Positions 8,945 to 16,861 of a stretch of 64,000 nucleotides of DNA are shown one piece after another (the stretch's first letter is position 1; each line of letters starts with the position of its first letter). The position numbers and the translations under genes are program-made. The notes below the pieces were generated by a model. The model was given only the letters and a program-made list of their open reading frames with translations. It was not told where the DNA came from and ran no database searches. Source of the DNA: Thermus thermophilus HB8 (GTDB lineage Bacteria; Deinococcota; Deinococci; Deinococcales; Thermaceae); the NCBI RefSeq assembly GCF_000091545.1, contig NC_006462.1:186001-250000 (forward strand), given 5' to 3'.

Positions 8945-10444
8945 TTGGAGAAGTTCAACCTCATTGACGAGCCCTGGATCCCCGTCCTGAAGGGCGGGCG
9001 GGTGGTGGAGGTGGGGATCGGGGAGGCCCTCTTGCGGGCCCACGAGTTCGCCCGCATAGAGACCCCTTCCCCCCTGGAGGAGGCCGTCCTCCACCGCCTC
9101 CTCCTGGCGGTGCTCCACCGGGCCCTCTCGGGCCCCCGTTGCCCGGAGGACGTTCTGGACTGGTGGCGGAAGGGGGGCTTTCCCCAAGACCCCATAAGGG
9201 ACTACCTGAACCGCTTCCGGGACCGCTTCTTCCTCTTCCACCCCGAGGCCCCCTTTCTCCAGGTGGCGGACCTTCCGGAGGAGAACCCCCTTCCCTGGAG
9301 CAAGCTCCTCCCCGAGCTCGCGAGCGGCAACAACCCCACCCTCTTTGACCACACCACCGAGGAAAACCTCCCCAAGGCCACCTACGCCCAGGCCGCCCGG
9401 GCCCTCCTCGTGCACCAGGCCTTCGCCCCCGGGGGGCTCCTCCGCCGCTACGGGGTGGGCTCGGCGAAAGATGCCCCCGTGGCCCGTCCCGCCCTCTTTC
9501 TGCCCACCGGGCAAAACCTGCTGGAAACCCTCCTTTTGAACCTCGTCCCTTACACTCCAGAGGACGATGCCCCCATTTGGGAAGTGCCGCCCTTGCGGCT
9601 TGGGGACCTGGAGGGCGCCAGGACCAAGTGGCCCCTCACGGGCAGGACCCGGGTCTACACCTGGCCCGCCCGGGGGGTGCGCCTCCTGGACGAGGGGGAC
9701 GGCGTGCGCTTCATGGGCTACGGCCCCGGGGTGGAGCCCTTAGAGGCCACGCACCGCGACCCCATGGTGGCCCAGCGCCTGGATGCCAAAGGTAACCTCC
9801 TCGTCCTCCGCCTTTCCGAGGAGCGGAGCTTCTGGCGCGACTTCTCCGCCATGCTCCCGAGGCAAGGGGGCAAGGTGGCCGCCACCCTGGAGCACGCGGA
9901 GAACCTCCAGGGGGAGCTGGAGGACGAGGGCTTGGAGGGGCGCATCACCTTGCGCGTGCTGGGCCAGGTCTCGGACCAGGCCAAGGTCCTGGACATCCGC
10001 CGGGAGGTCTACCCCTTGCCCTCGGGGCTCCTTACCCCGAAGGCGGAGGAAAACCTGGAAAAAGCCTTGAAGATGGCCGAGGAGCTGGGGCAGGGCCTGA
10101 AGCACCTTGCCCAGGAGGTGGCCAAGGCGGTGGTGGGGGAGCGGGACCGCGGTCACGGGCGAAGCCCGTACCTTGAGGAGCTTACGAAGCTCGCCAACTC
10201 CCTCCCCCTGGAGCGCCTTTACTGGCACGCCCTGGACGGGGCCTTTCCCAGGTTTTTCGCCCGGGTGGAGGAGGAAGCCTCCCTGGACCTCTGGCGGGAA
10301 GCCCTAAGGGGGGCGGCCCTGGAGGCCTGGAAGGCCACCCGGCGCTTCCTGGGCACGGGGGCGCGGCACCTGAAGGCCCTGGCCCAGGGAGAACAGGAGT
10401 TTGGACGCTTGCTTGGTGAGCTTGGCGAGGAGGTGCGGACGTGA
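8945..10444 (+). CDS. cse1: Type I-E Cascade large subunit Cse1 (Cas8e)
   Basis: About 499 aa. I prefer the TTG at 8945, which follows a good ribosome site (gggaggt, 7 nt upstream) and gives the typical N-terminus M-E-K-F-N-L-I-D-E-P-W-I-P-V; a GTG at 8936 lies inside that ribosome site. The N-terminus is typical of Cse1 ('NLIDEPWIPV', about residue 4) and the C-terminal four-helix region (about 360-495) matches the family. Cse1 recognises the PAM, recruits Cas3 and helps open the target duplex. Its stop overlaps the cse2 start by 4 nt (GTGA). Length is normal for the family. Confidence 0.95.
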   Translation: MEKFNLIDEPWIPVLKGGRVVEVGIGEALLRAHEFARIETPSPLEEAVLHRLLLAVLHRALSGPRCPEDVLDWWRKGGFPQDPIRDYLNRFRDRFFLFHPEAPFLQVADLPEENPLPWSKLLPELASGNNPTLFDHTTEENLPKATYAQAARALLVHQAFAPGGLLRRYGVGSAKDAPVARPALFLPTGQNLLETLLLNLVPYTPEDDAPIWEVPPLRLGDLEGARTKWPLTGRTRVYTWPARGVRLLDEGDGVRFMGYGPGVEPLEATHRDPMVAQRLDAKGNLLVLRLSEERSFWRDFSAMLPRQGGKVAATLEHAENLQGELEDEGLEGRITLRVLGQVSDQAKVLDIRREVYPLPSGLLTPKAEENLEKALKMAEELGQGLKHLAQEVAKAVVGERDRGHGRSPYLEELTKLANSLPLERLYWHALDGAFPRFFARVEEEASLDLWREALRGAALEAWKATRRFLGTGARHLKALAQGEQEFGRLLGELGEEVRT

Positions 10445-10950
10445 GCCCAGGAGAACGGTTTCTGGACTGGCTTAAGCGCCTTCAAGGCCAGAAGGCCTGG
10501 ACCGCGGCGCGGGCGGCCTTCAGGCGGAGCCTGGCCTTCCCCCCTGGGGCCTATCCCAGGGCGATGCCCTACGTGGAGCCCTTCTTGGCCAAAGGGGATT
10601 GGAGGCAGGAGGAGCGCGAGGCCCACTACCTGGTGGCGGCCCTCTACGCCCTGAAGGACGGGGACCACCAAGTGGGCCGCACCTTGGCCCGGGCCCTCTG
10701 GGAGAAGGCCCAGGGCTCGGCCAGCGTGGAGAAGCGTTTTCTGGCCCTTTTGGAGGCGGACCGGGACCAGATCGCCTTCCGCCTGCGCCAGGCGGTGGCC
10801 TTGGTGGAAGGAGGGATAGACTTCGCCCGGCTTCTGGATGACCTTTTGCGTTGGTTTTCTCCCGAGAGGCACGTCCAGGCGCGCTGGGCGAGGGAGTACT
10901 ACGGCGCCGGGGCTTCGGAAGAGGAGAAGAAGAAGGAGGTGGAGGCATGA
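10441..10950 (+). CDS. cse2: Type I-E Cascade small subunit Cse2 (Cas11)
   Basis: 169 aa, GTG start overlapping the cse1 stop. All-helical and rich in Arg, as expected for the protein that forms a dimer along the Cascade belly and holds the displaced strand. Recognisable features are 'FLDWLKRL' at the N-terminus, 'ARAAFRRSLAFPPGAYPRAMPYVEPFL' (residues 23-49) and 'YALKDGDHQVGRTLARAL'. The acidic/lysine C-terminal tail (EEEKKKEVEA) is probably disordered. The stop TGA overlaps the cas7 ATG, so translation is coupled. Homologous to the HB8 protein known as TTHB189. Confidence 0.93.
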   Translation: MSPGERFLDWLKRLQGQKAWTAARAAFRRSLAFPPGAYPRAMPYVEPFLAKGDWRQEEREAHYLVAALYALKDGDHQVGRTLARALWEKAQGSASVEKRFLALLEADRDQIAFRLRQAVALVEGGIDFARLLDDLLRWFSPERHVQARWAREYYGAGASEEEKKKEVEA

Positions 10951-12062
10951 AGCTTTTGGAGGTGCACATCCTGCAGACGGTGGCCCCAAGCAACCTGAAC
11001 CGGGACGACACGGGAAGCCCCAAAGACGCCCTCTTCGGGGGCTTTAGGCGGGCCAGGATCTCCAGCCAGGCCCAGAAGCGGGCAGTGCGGGTGGCCTTTA
11101 GGGACTGGCCCCTCCTCTCCGAGGAGGAGCGGGCGGTGCGGACGAAGCGGCTCGTGGAAGAGCTTCTCCGCAGGCTTGCGGGTGTGGAGGAGGAGCTTGC
11201 CCGCCGTGCCATAGAGAACGCCCTGAACGCCTTGGGCTTCGGGGTGAAGGAGGGGCGGACGGAGTATCTCCTCTTCCTGGGGAACCGCGAGCTTGACGCC
11301 CTGGCCCAGGGCATCCGGGAGAACCTCGAGGCCCTCTCGGGCGAGGTGAAGGGGAAGAAGAAGGCGGAGGTACCCCCCGAGCTCAAGAAGGCCCTGGAGC
11401 GGGTCCTGGACGGGGGCAAGGCCGTGGACCTGGCCCTCTTCGGCCGGATGCTCGCCGACCGGCCCGAGCTCGGGGTGGACGCCGCGGCCCAGGTGGCCCA
11501 CGCCCTAAGCACCCACAAGGTGGACCGGGAGTTTGACTTCTACACCGCCGTGGACGACCTCAACCCCAAAGAGGACACGGGGGCGGGGATGATGGGGGAC
11601 GTGGAGTTCTACTCCGCCACCCTCTACCGCTACGCCGTGGTGGACCTGGACAAGCTCGTGGAAAACCTCCAGGGGGACAAGGAGCTCGCCCTCAAGGGGG
11701 TCCTGGCCTTCCTCGAGGCCTTCGCCCTCACCCTGCCCTCGGGCAAGCAGAACAGCTTCGCCGCCCATAACCCGCCCCTCTTCGTGGCCTTTCGGGCGGG
11801 GGAGGGGATGCCCCGGAACCTGGCCACGGCCTTTGAGGCCCCTCTTCGGCCTAAGGAGGAGGTTCCCCTCTCTCGGCTTTCCGCCGAGGCCCTCCTTAAG
11901 GAGTGGGCGAAGTTTGACCGGGTCTATGGGCCTCTGGAGCCGGAGTGGAAGGGCGCCTTGGACCTCACCGGGGCGGAAGGGGACGGGGTTCCCAGGCTGG
12001 AGAACCTGAAGGCCCTCAAGGAGAAGGCGGCGGAGGCCGTGAAGGCCCTTCTGGGGGTGTAG
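10947..12062 (+). CDS. cas7: Type I-E Cascade backbone Cas7 (CasC/Cse4)
   Basis: 371 aa. ATG at 10947 forms an ATGA overlap with cse2. Cas7e family N-terminus 'LLEVHILQTVAPSNLNRDDTGSPKDALFGGFRRARISSQAQKRAVR' (residues 3-48). The middle segment 'YTAVDDLNPKEDTGAGMMGDVEFYSATLYRYAVVD' is typical of the thumb/fingers that flip out every sixth crRNA base. Six copies form the crRNA backbone in known Cascade. The stop is followed after one base by the GTG of cas5. The length is normal. Confidence 0.95.
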   Translation: MKLLEVHILQTVAPSNLNRDDTGSPKDALFGGFRRARISSQAQKRAVRVAFRDWPLLSEEERAVRTKRLVEELLRRLAGVEEELARRAIENALNALGFGVKEGRTEYLLFLGNRELDALAQGIRENLEALSGEVKGKKKAEVPPELKKALERVLDGGKAVDLALFGRMLADRPELGVDAAAQVAHALSTHKVDREFDFYTAVDDLNPKEDTGAGMMGDVEFYSATLYRYAVVDLDKLVENLQGDKELALKGVLAFLEAFALTLPSGKQNSFAAHNPPLFVAFRAGEGMPRNLATAFEAPLRPKEEVPLSRLSAEALLKEWAKFDRVYGPLEPEWKGALDLTGAEGDGVPRLENLKALKEKAAEAVKALLGV

Positions 12063-12063
12063 C

Positions 12064-12810
12064 GTGCCCACCCTCCTAATCAGGCTCCAAGGCCCCCTGC
12101 AGTCCTGGGGCACGCGGAGCCGCTTTGACCACCGGGACACCTGGCCCTACCCCACGAAAAGCGGGGTGGTGGGCCTTCTGGCCGCCGCCCTGGGCCGGGA
12201 CCGGAGGGAGGACGTCTCCGATCTGGCCGCCCTCCGCATGGGGGTTAGGGTGGACCGGAAGGGGGTGCTCAAGGTGGACTACCAGACGGCTCAGTTTGTT
12301 TACCGGACGGAGGGGTACGTTGCCGTTAGCACCCCGAAAGAGAGGGAATGGCTAAGCCGCTATACAAAAACTCCCATACGGGTAGACGAGCGCAATGCGA
12401 CCGTGACCAGTAAGCGGTACTTCCTCTCCGACGCGGCCTTCCTGGTGGGCCTCGAGGGGGAGAGGGCCCTCCTGGAGGCCCTGCACCGGGCCCTAAAGAA
12501 CCCTCGCTTCCCCCTCTACCTGGGCCGGAAGAGCTACGTGCCAAGCCCCCCGCCCTACCTCCCCGACGGCCTCGTGGAGGCCCCTTTGGCGGAGGCCCTC
12601 GAGGGCTACCCGTACCTTTTGGGCGGGAAGCCCCCGGAGGACCTCCTCCTGGCGCTGGAGGCCGAGGAGGGCCGCCTGGTCTACGACCAACCCGCGGGGC
12701 CCTTCAGCGAGCGCCGCTTCGCCGCCCGGTTCGTGCGGGAGGAGGTGCTTCCCAAGGAGAGGGTGCCGGAAGGCCCCCCGGCGTGGGAGGTGGCCCGTGT
12801 GGCTCACTAA
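12064..12810 (+). CDS. cas5: Type I-E Cascade subunit Cas5 (CasD) with an atypical internal segment
   Basis: 248 aa, GTG start. N-terminal RAMP strand 'LLIRLQGPLQSWGTRSRFDHRDTWPYPTKSGVVGLLAAALGRDR' is the family signature. Cas5e caps the 5' handle of the crRNA and contacts Cse1. The piece encoding roughly residues 77-118 ('AQFVYRTEGYVAVS...ERNATVTSKRYFLSD') has clearly lower GC and rarer codons (for example cta, ata, aaa, tta-like triplets at about 12290-12415) than the GC-saturated flanks, and is longer than the short loop I expect between the 'DYQTA' and 'RYFLSDAAFLVGL' strands. That points to local recombination or insertion in the loop facing Cse1/PAM. It overlaps cas6e by 14 nt. Confidence 0.93.
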   Translation: MPTLLIRLQGPLQSWGTRSRFDHRDTWPYPTKSGVVGLLAAALGRDRREDVSDLAALRMGVRVDRKGVLKVDYQTAQFVYRTEGYVAVSTPKEREWLSRYTKTPIRVDERNATVTSKRYFLSDAAFLVGLEGERALLEALHRALKNPRFPLYLGRKSYVPSPPPYLPDGLVEAPLAEALEGYPYLLGGKPPEDLLLALEAEEGRLVYDQPAGPFSERRFAARFVREEVLPKERVPEGPPAWEVARVAH

Positions 12811-13432
12811 GCTCGTGCTGAACCCGGCATCCCGGGCCGCCCGCCGGGATTTGGCGAACCCCTACGAGATGCACCGCACCCTCTCCAAGGCGGTCTCCCG
12901 GGCCCTGGAGGAGGGGCGGGAGCGGCTTCTTTGGCGCTTGGAGCCCGCCCGGGGTCTGGAGCCTCCCGTGGTCCTGGTGCAGACCCTCACCGAGCCCGAC
13001 TGGAGCGTGCTGGACGAGGGCTACGCCCAGGTCTTTCCGCCCAAGCCCTTCCACCCCGCCCTGAAGCCCGGCCAGCGCCTCCGCTTCCGCCTCCGGGCCA
13101 ACCCGGCGAAGCGCCTCGCCGCCACGGGGAAGCGGGTGGCCCTGAAGACCCCGGCGGAGAAGGTCGCCTGGCTGGAGAGGCGCCTTGAGGAGGGGGGGTT
13201 CCGCCTCCTGGAGGGGGAAAGGGGCCCCTGGGTGCAGATCCTCCAAGACACCTTCTTGGAGGTCCGGCGGAAGAAGGACGGGGAGGAGGCGGGGAAGCTC
13301 CTCCAGGTGCAGGCGGTGCTCTTTGAGGGGCGCCTCGAGGTGGTGGACCCCGAAAGGGCCCTCGCCACGCTAAGGCGGGGCGTGGGCCCCGGGAAGGCCC
13401 TGGGCCTCGGCCTCCTTTCCGTGGCCCCCTAG
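12797..13432 (+). CDS. cas6e: Type I-E CRISPR RNA endonuclease Cas6e (Cse3)
   Basis: 211 aa, two ferredoxin-like RAMP domains. The N-terminal motif 'NPYEMHRTLSKAV' places Tyr at 23 and His at 26, the catalytic pair established for the T. thermophilus HB8 enzyme. The C-terminal glycine-rich loop 'GVGPGKALGLGLLSV' (about 195-209) is the RAMP signature. It cuts at the base of the repeat hairpin and stays bound to the 3' stem of the crRNA. It must process transcripts of both flanking arrays, whose hairpin loops differ (see findings). Ten bases separate it from cas1. Confidence 0.97.
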   Translation: MWLTKLVLNPASRAARRDLANPYEMHRTLSKAVSRALEEGRERLLWRLEPARGLEPPVVLVQTLTEPDWSVLDEGYAQVFPPKPFHPALKPGQRLRFRLRANPAKRLAATGKRVALKTPAEKVAWLERRLEEGGFRLLEGERGPWVQILQDTFLEVRRKKDGEEAGKLLQVQAVLFEGRLEVVDPERALATLRRGVGPGKALGLGLLSVAP

Positions 13433-13441
13433 GGAGGCGGC

Positions 13442-14419
13442 GTGCCCCCCGTTTCCAGCGCCAGGAACCTCAAGGAGCTTCCCAAGTTCCGGGACGGCCT
13501 CTCCTACCTCTACGTGGAGCACGCCGTGGTGGAGCGGGAGGCCGGGGGCATCGGGATCTACGACCAAGAGGGCCTCACCCTCGCCCCGGTGGCGGGGCTT
13601 GGAGTCCTCTTCCTGGGGCCCGGCACCCGCATCACCCACGCCGCCGTCCGCCTCCTCGCCGAGAACGGATGCACCGTGGCCTGGGTGGGGGAGGGGATGG
13701 CCCGCTTCTACGCCCAGGGCCTGGGCGACACCCGAAGCGCCGCCCGCTTCTACCGCCAGGCCCGGGCCTGGGCCGACCCCGCCCTGCACCTCGAGGTGGT
13801 GATGCGGCTTTACCGCATGCGCTTCTCCGAGCCCCTGCCCGAGGGCCTCACCCTGGAGCAGGTGCGGGGCCTGGAGGGGGTGCGGGTGCGGAACGCTTAC
13901 GCCCGCTGGAGCCGGGAGACGGGCGTGCCCTGGTACGGCCGGAGCTACGACCGGGGCAACTGGCGGGCGGCGGACCCGGTGAACCGGGCCCTCTCCGCCG
14001 GGGCGAGCTACCTCTACGGCCTGGCCCACGCGGCCATCGTCTCCCTGGGCTTTAGCCCCGCTTTGGGCTTCATCCACACGGGGAAGCTCCTCTCCTTTGT
14101 CTACGACATCGCCGACCTCTACAAGGCCGACTACCTGGTGCCCGCCGCCTTCCGCACCGTGGCCGAATCCGAAGAGGCCGTGGAGCGAAGGGTGCGCCGG
14201 GCCCTGCGGGAGGCCATTCAGGAGGGGAGGCTCCTTGAGCGCATGGCGGAAGACCTTCTGAACCTCTTCCGGGGCCTCGGCCTCCCCGAGGAGGAGGACC
14301 CGGTGGAAGAGGACCCCACCCGCCCCGGGGGGCTTTGGGACCTCGAGGGCGAGGTGGAGGGCGGGGTGGCCTATGGTGGTGATGATCCTGGAGAAGGTGC
14401 CGAGGAGCCTGAGGGGTGA
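13442..14419 (+). CDS. cas1: Type I-E adaptation integrase Cas1
   Basis: 325 aa, GTG start. The conserved catalytic residues of Cas1 are visible: E145 ('RGLEGVRVRNAY'), H212 ('GFIHTGKLLSF'), D222 and D225 ('VYDIADLYKAD'). Cas1 with Cas2 captures protospacers and inserts them at the leader end of arrays. The tail after about residue 285 is acidic and low-complexity ('LPEEEDPVEEDPTRPGG...GAEEPEG') and is probably disordered. The last 47 bases overlap cas2 in another frame, which fixes their stoichiometry by coupling. Confidence 0.97.
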   Translation: MPPVSSARNLKELPKFRDGLSYLYVEHAVVEREAGGIGIYDQEGLTLAPVAGLGVLFLGPGTRITHAAVRLLAENGCTVAWVGEGMARFYAQGLGDTRSAARFYRQARAWADPALHLEVVMRLYRMRFSEPLPEGLTLEQVRGLEGVRVRNAYARWSRETGVPWYGRSYDRGNWRAADPVNRALSAGASYLYGLAHAAIVSLGFSPALGFIHTGKLLSFVYDIADLYKADYLVPAAFRTVAESEEAVERRVRRALREAIQEGRLLERMAEDLLNLFRGLGLPEEEDPVEEDPTRPGGLWDLEGEVEGGVAYGGDDPGEGAEEPEG

Positions 14420-14750
14420 CCTCACCCGCTTCCTGGTAGAGGTGGACACCGGGGTCTTCGTGGGCCGGGTCAGCGCCACGGTGCGAGAGCTCCTTTGGGA
14501 ACGGGCCGTGGAGAAGGCCGAGGGCGGCCGGGTGGCCCTCGCCTACCGGACGAACAACGAGCAGGGCTTCGCCTTGCGGCTTCACGGCTACCCGGACCGC
14601 TTTCTGCGGGACTTTGATGGTATAGTGCTGGTGAGCGTTCGGAACGCCGAGGCGGTGCGGAAGGCGGAGAAGCTGTCCAGGCAGGTTGAGAGGTACAAAA
14701 AACGCCTTGCCAAGGGTTCCGAAGGGGATCTTGAGAGCCAAAGTCCGTAA
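14373..14750 (+). CDS. cas2: Type I-E adaptation protein Cas2
   Basis: 125 aa, starting MVVMILEKVP. It shows the Cas2e core: 'LTRFLVEVDTGVFVGRVSATVRELLWERA' then 'GRVALAYRTNNEQGFALRLHGYPDR' and a C-terminal helix. It is the central dimer of the Cas1-Cas2 integrase. The last ~7 codons (from about 14730) coincide with the start of the conserved CRISPR leader, including its -35-like TTGAGA, so the protein's C-terminus (DLESQSP) is partly dictated by leader DNA. Confidence 0.95.
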   Translation: MVVMILEKVPRSLRGDLTRFLVEVDTGVFVGRVSATVRELLWERAVEKAEGGRVALAYRTNNEQGFALRLHGYPDRFLRDFDGIVLVSVRNAEAVRKAEKLSRQVERYKKRLAKGSEGDLESQSP

Positions 14751-14810
14751 CTGCTCCCGAATAGACACATAAACGGGGGTGAGCGGGCGTTTTCGCCGTC
14801 CTGGTCATGT
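14730..14810 (+). promoter_or_regulatory. Leader/promoter of CRISPR array 2
   Basis: Aligns with the leader of array 1: CTTGAGAG (-35-like at 14731-14736), a weak -10 near 14755, TAGACACATAAA, GCGGGCGTTT, GCCGTCCTGGTCATGT and the first repeat. It begins inside the 3' end of cas2. Confidence 0.8.
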
Positions 14811-16077
14811 GTAGTCCCCACGCGTGTGGGGATGGACCGGCTGGCCTGCAGGACCTCCAGCATCTGGCGGGGTAGTCCCCACGCGTGTGGGGATGGACCG
14901 GCCCTAGACTCGGGCTATCCCGCCATCAGCGGCGTAGTCCCCACGCGTGTGGGGATGGACCGCCAGCGGATGGCGTCCTCATAGCGCATGCGCAGTAGTC
15001 CCCACGCGTGTGGGGATGGACCGGCAACCCCAGGGTTCAGGGGTTCAGTCGCCCATGTAGTCCCCACGCGTGTGGGGATGGACCGTTCACCCAGCTTGAC
15101 GGCGCCATCATTTCCCACGTAGTCCCCACGCGTGTGGGGATGGACCGGCCATCCCGAAGCCGTGCGGGTTGCCTTCCCACGTAGTCCCCACGCGTGTGGG
15201 GATGGACCGCTATCTTTCGCGAACTACCGGGCTTGGGCCGCGTAGTCCCCACGCGTGTGGGGATGGACCGTAGGCCATCGTGTCTAGGGAGGGGTTAGAC
15301 CCGTAGTCCCCACGCGTGTGGGGATGGACCGGACGGTAGACCCCGAGACCGGGGAAATCCTGGAGTAGTCCCCACGCGTGTGGGGATGGACCGGAAAGCC
15401 CGAACTCATGGCGGACCGCGAACACGTAGTCCCCACGCGTGTGGGGATGGACCGTGCCCCTCTGGCGGCCTAAGGAGGGTCATAAGCGTAGTCCCCACGC
15501 GTGTGGGGATGGACCAGACGACATCCTTAGCGCCCTCCTCATGGCCCTACGTAGTCCCCACGCGTGTGGGGATGGACCGGTTCCGGCCTCCACCCTCCGG
15601 TACGCGGAGAAGTAGTCCCCACGCGTGTGGGGATGGACCGACCATGAGCGGCGAGTTAGGGTGCGAAATCGGGGTAGTCCCCACGCGTGTGGGGATGGAC
15701 CGGAGGCTCGCGGAGAAGGCCGCCACCTGCTCCCCGTAGTCCCCACGCGTGTGGGGATGGACCGTCCGACCCGCGCCGCCTCCTCTCTCTCTCCCTGGTA
15801 GTCCCCACGCGTGTGGGGATGGACCGACTCGGGAGCCAAGACGTAGGTGGAGAACCGCCGTAGTCCCCACGCGTGTGGGGATGGACCGGACATGACCCCC
15901 GAGCAGCGCCGCGCCCTCAAGCGTAGTCCCCACGCGTGTGGGGATGGACCGGTGGAGTCTTCCCCTTCCTCTTCTGGCCCCCAGCGTAGTCCCCACGCGT
16001 GTGGGGATGGACCGAGCTCCCGCTTGAGCTCGTCCAGGAGGTACTTCGCGTAGTCCCCACGCATGTGGGGATGGGCC
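14811..16077 (+). CRISPR. Type I-E CRISPR array 2, 21 repeats
   Basis: Twenty-one 28-bp repeats start at 14811, 14872, 14934, 14995, 15057 and so on to 16050, with 20 spacers of 33-36 bp. Each starts GTAGTCCCCACGCG and ends TGTGGGGATGGACC. Compared with array 1, the two bases after CCCCACGC differ (GT instead of AC). The stem is therefore six pairs with a four-base loop instead of seven pairs with a two-base loop. The final repeat (16050-16077) has two changes (GCATG, GGGCC), marking the leader-distal end. Only four bases separate it from the stop codon of the convergent pxpA gene. Confidence 0.98.
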
Positions 16078-16081
16078 GGCG

Positions 16082-16834
16082 CTAGAAGGCCCTCACCTCC
16101 ACCCCCGCCTGCTCCAGGGCCTCCCGCACCGCCCTCGCCACCTCGGGGGCGTTGGGGTTGTCCCCGTGGATGCAAAGCGTGTCGGCCCGCACCGCCACCT
16201 CTCCCCCGTCCAGGGCCTCCACCTTTCCCTCCAGCACCATGCGCAAGGCCCTCCGGGCCGCCTCCTCGGGGTCGGTGATCCAGGAGCCCGGCATGGAGCG
16301 GGGGGCGAGCTGGCCGCTTCGCAGGTAGGCCCTTTCGGGGAAGGCCTCGAGGACCACCCTGAGCCCCGCCTTCCGCGCCTCCTCCTCGTACACCGTCCCC
16401 GGAAGGACCACGAGGGGAAGCCCCGGGTCAAAGGCCTTCACCGCGAGGGCGATGGCCCTCGCCGTCTCCCGGTCGCGGCAGGCCTTGAGGTAGAGCGCCC
16501 CGTGGGGCTTGACGTGGTGGAGAGGAAGGCCCTCCGCCTTGAGGAAGGCGGAGAGGGCCCCGATCTGGTAGAGCACGTCGGCGTAGACCTCCTCGGGGCT
16601 TAGGGCCATCTCCCTTCGGCCGAAGCCCACGAGGTCGGGGAAGCCCGGGTGCGCTCCCACGGCTACGCCGTGGGCCTTGGCCAGGCGCACCGCCTCCAGG
16701 ATCCGGCCCGGGCTTCCCCCGTGGAAGCCGCAGGCCAGGTTCGCCGAGCTCACCAGGGGGAAGATCTCCCGGTCGTGCCCGTAAGCGAAGGCCCCGTAGG
16801 ACTCGCCCGCGTCGGCGTTCAGATCTACCTTCAC
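16082..16834 (-). CDS. pxpA: 5-oxoprolinase subunit A (LamB/YcsF family)
   Basis: About 250 aa. The GTG at 16834 is chosen: it sits 5-6 nt after GGAGGAGG-type ribosome site and gives the conserved N-terminus M-K-V-D-L-N-A-D-A-G-E-S-Y-G. Family motifs: 'SSANLACGFHGGSP' (about 33), 'GAHPGFPDLVGFGRREM' (about 60), 'HVKPHGALYLKA' (about 108), 'CIHGDNPNAPEVARAVREAL' near the end. In characterised species PxpA works with PxpB/PxpC in ATP-dependent cleavage of 5-oxoproline to glutamate. No PxpB/C is adjacent here. The gene lies upstream-to-downstream behind fdhF-fdhD on the same strand (28 nt after the fdhD stop), so it may be in the same transcript. Confidence 0.92.
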   Translation of the reverse strand: MKVDLNADAGESYGAFAYGHDREIFPLVSSANLACGFHGGSPGRILEAVRLAKAHGVAVGAHPGFPDLVGFGRREMALSPEEVYADVLYQIGALSAFLKAEGLPLHHVKPHGALYLKACRDRETARAIALAVKAFDPGLPLVVLPGTVYEEEARKAGLRVVLEAFPERAYLRSGQLAPRSMPGSWITDPEEAARRALRMVLEGKVEALDGGEVAVRADTLCIHGDNPNAPEVARAVREALEQAGVEVRAF

Positions 16835-16861
16835 ACCGCCCTCCTCTTCCAAGCTTAAGCC

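Noticed and set aside
14588..16175. Open frames across CRISPR array 2
   Set aside because: Same artefact; periodic peptides from the 28-bp repeat.
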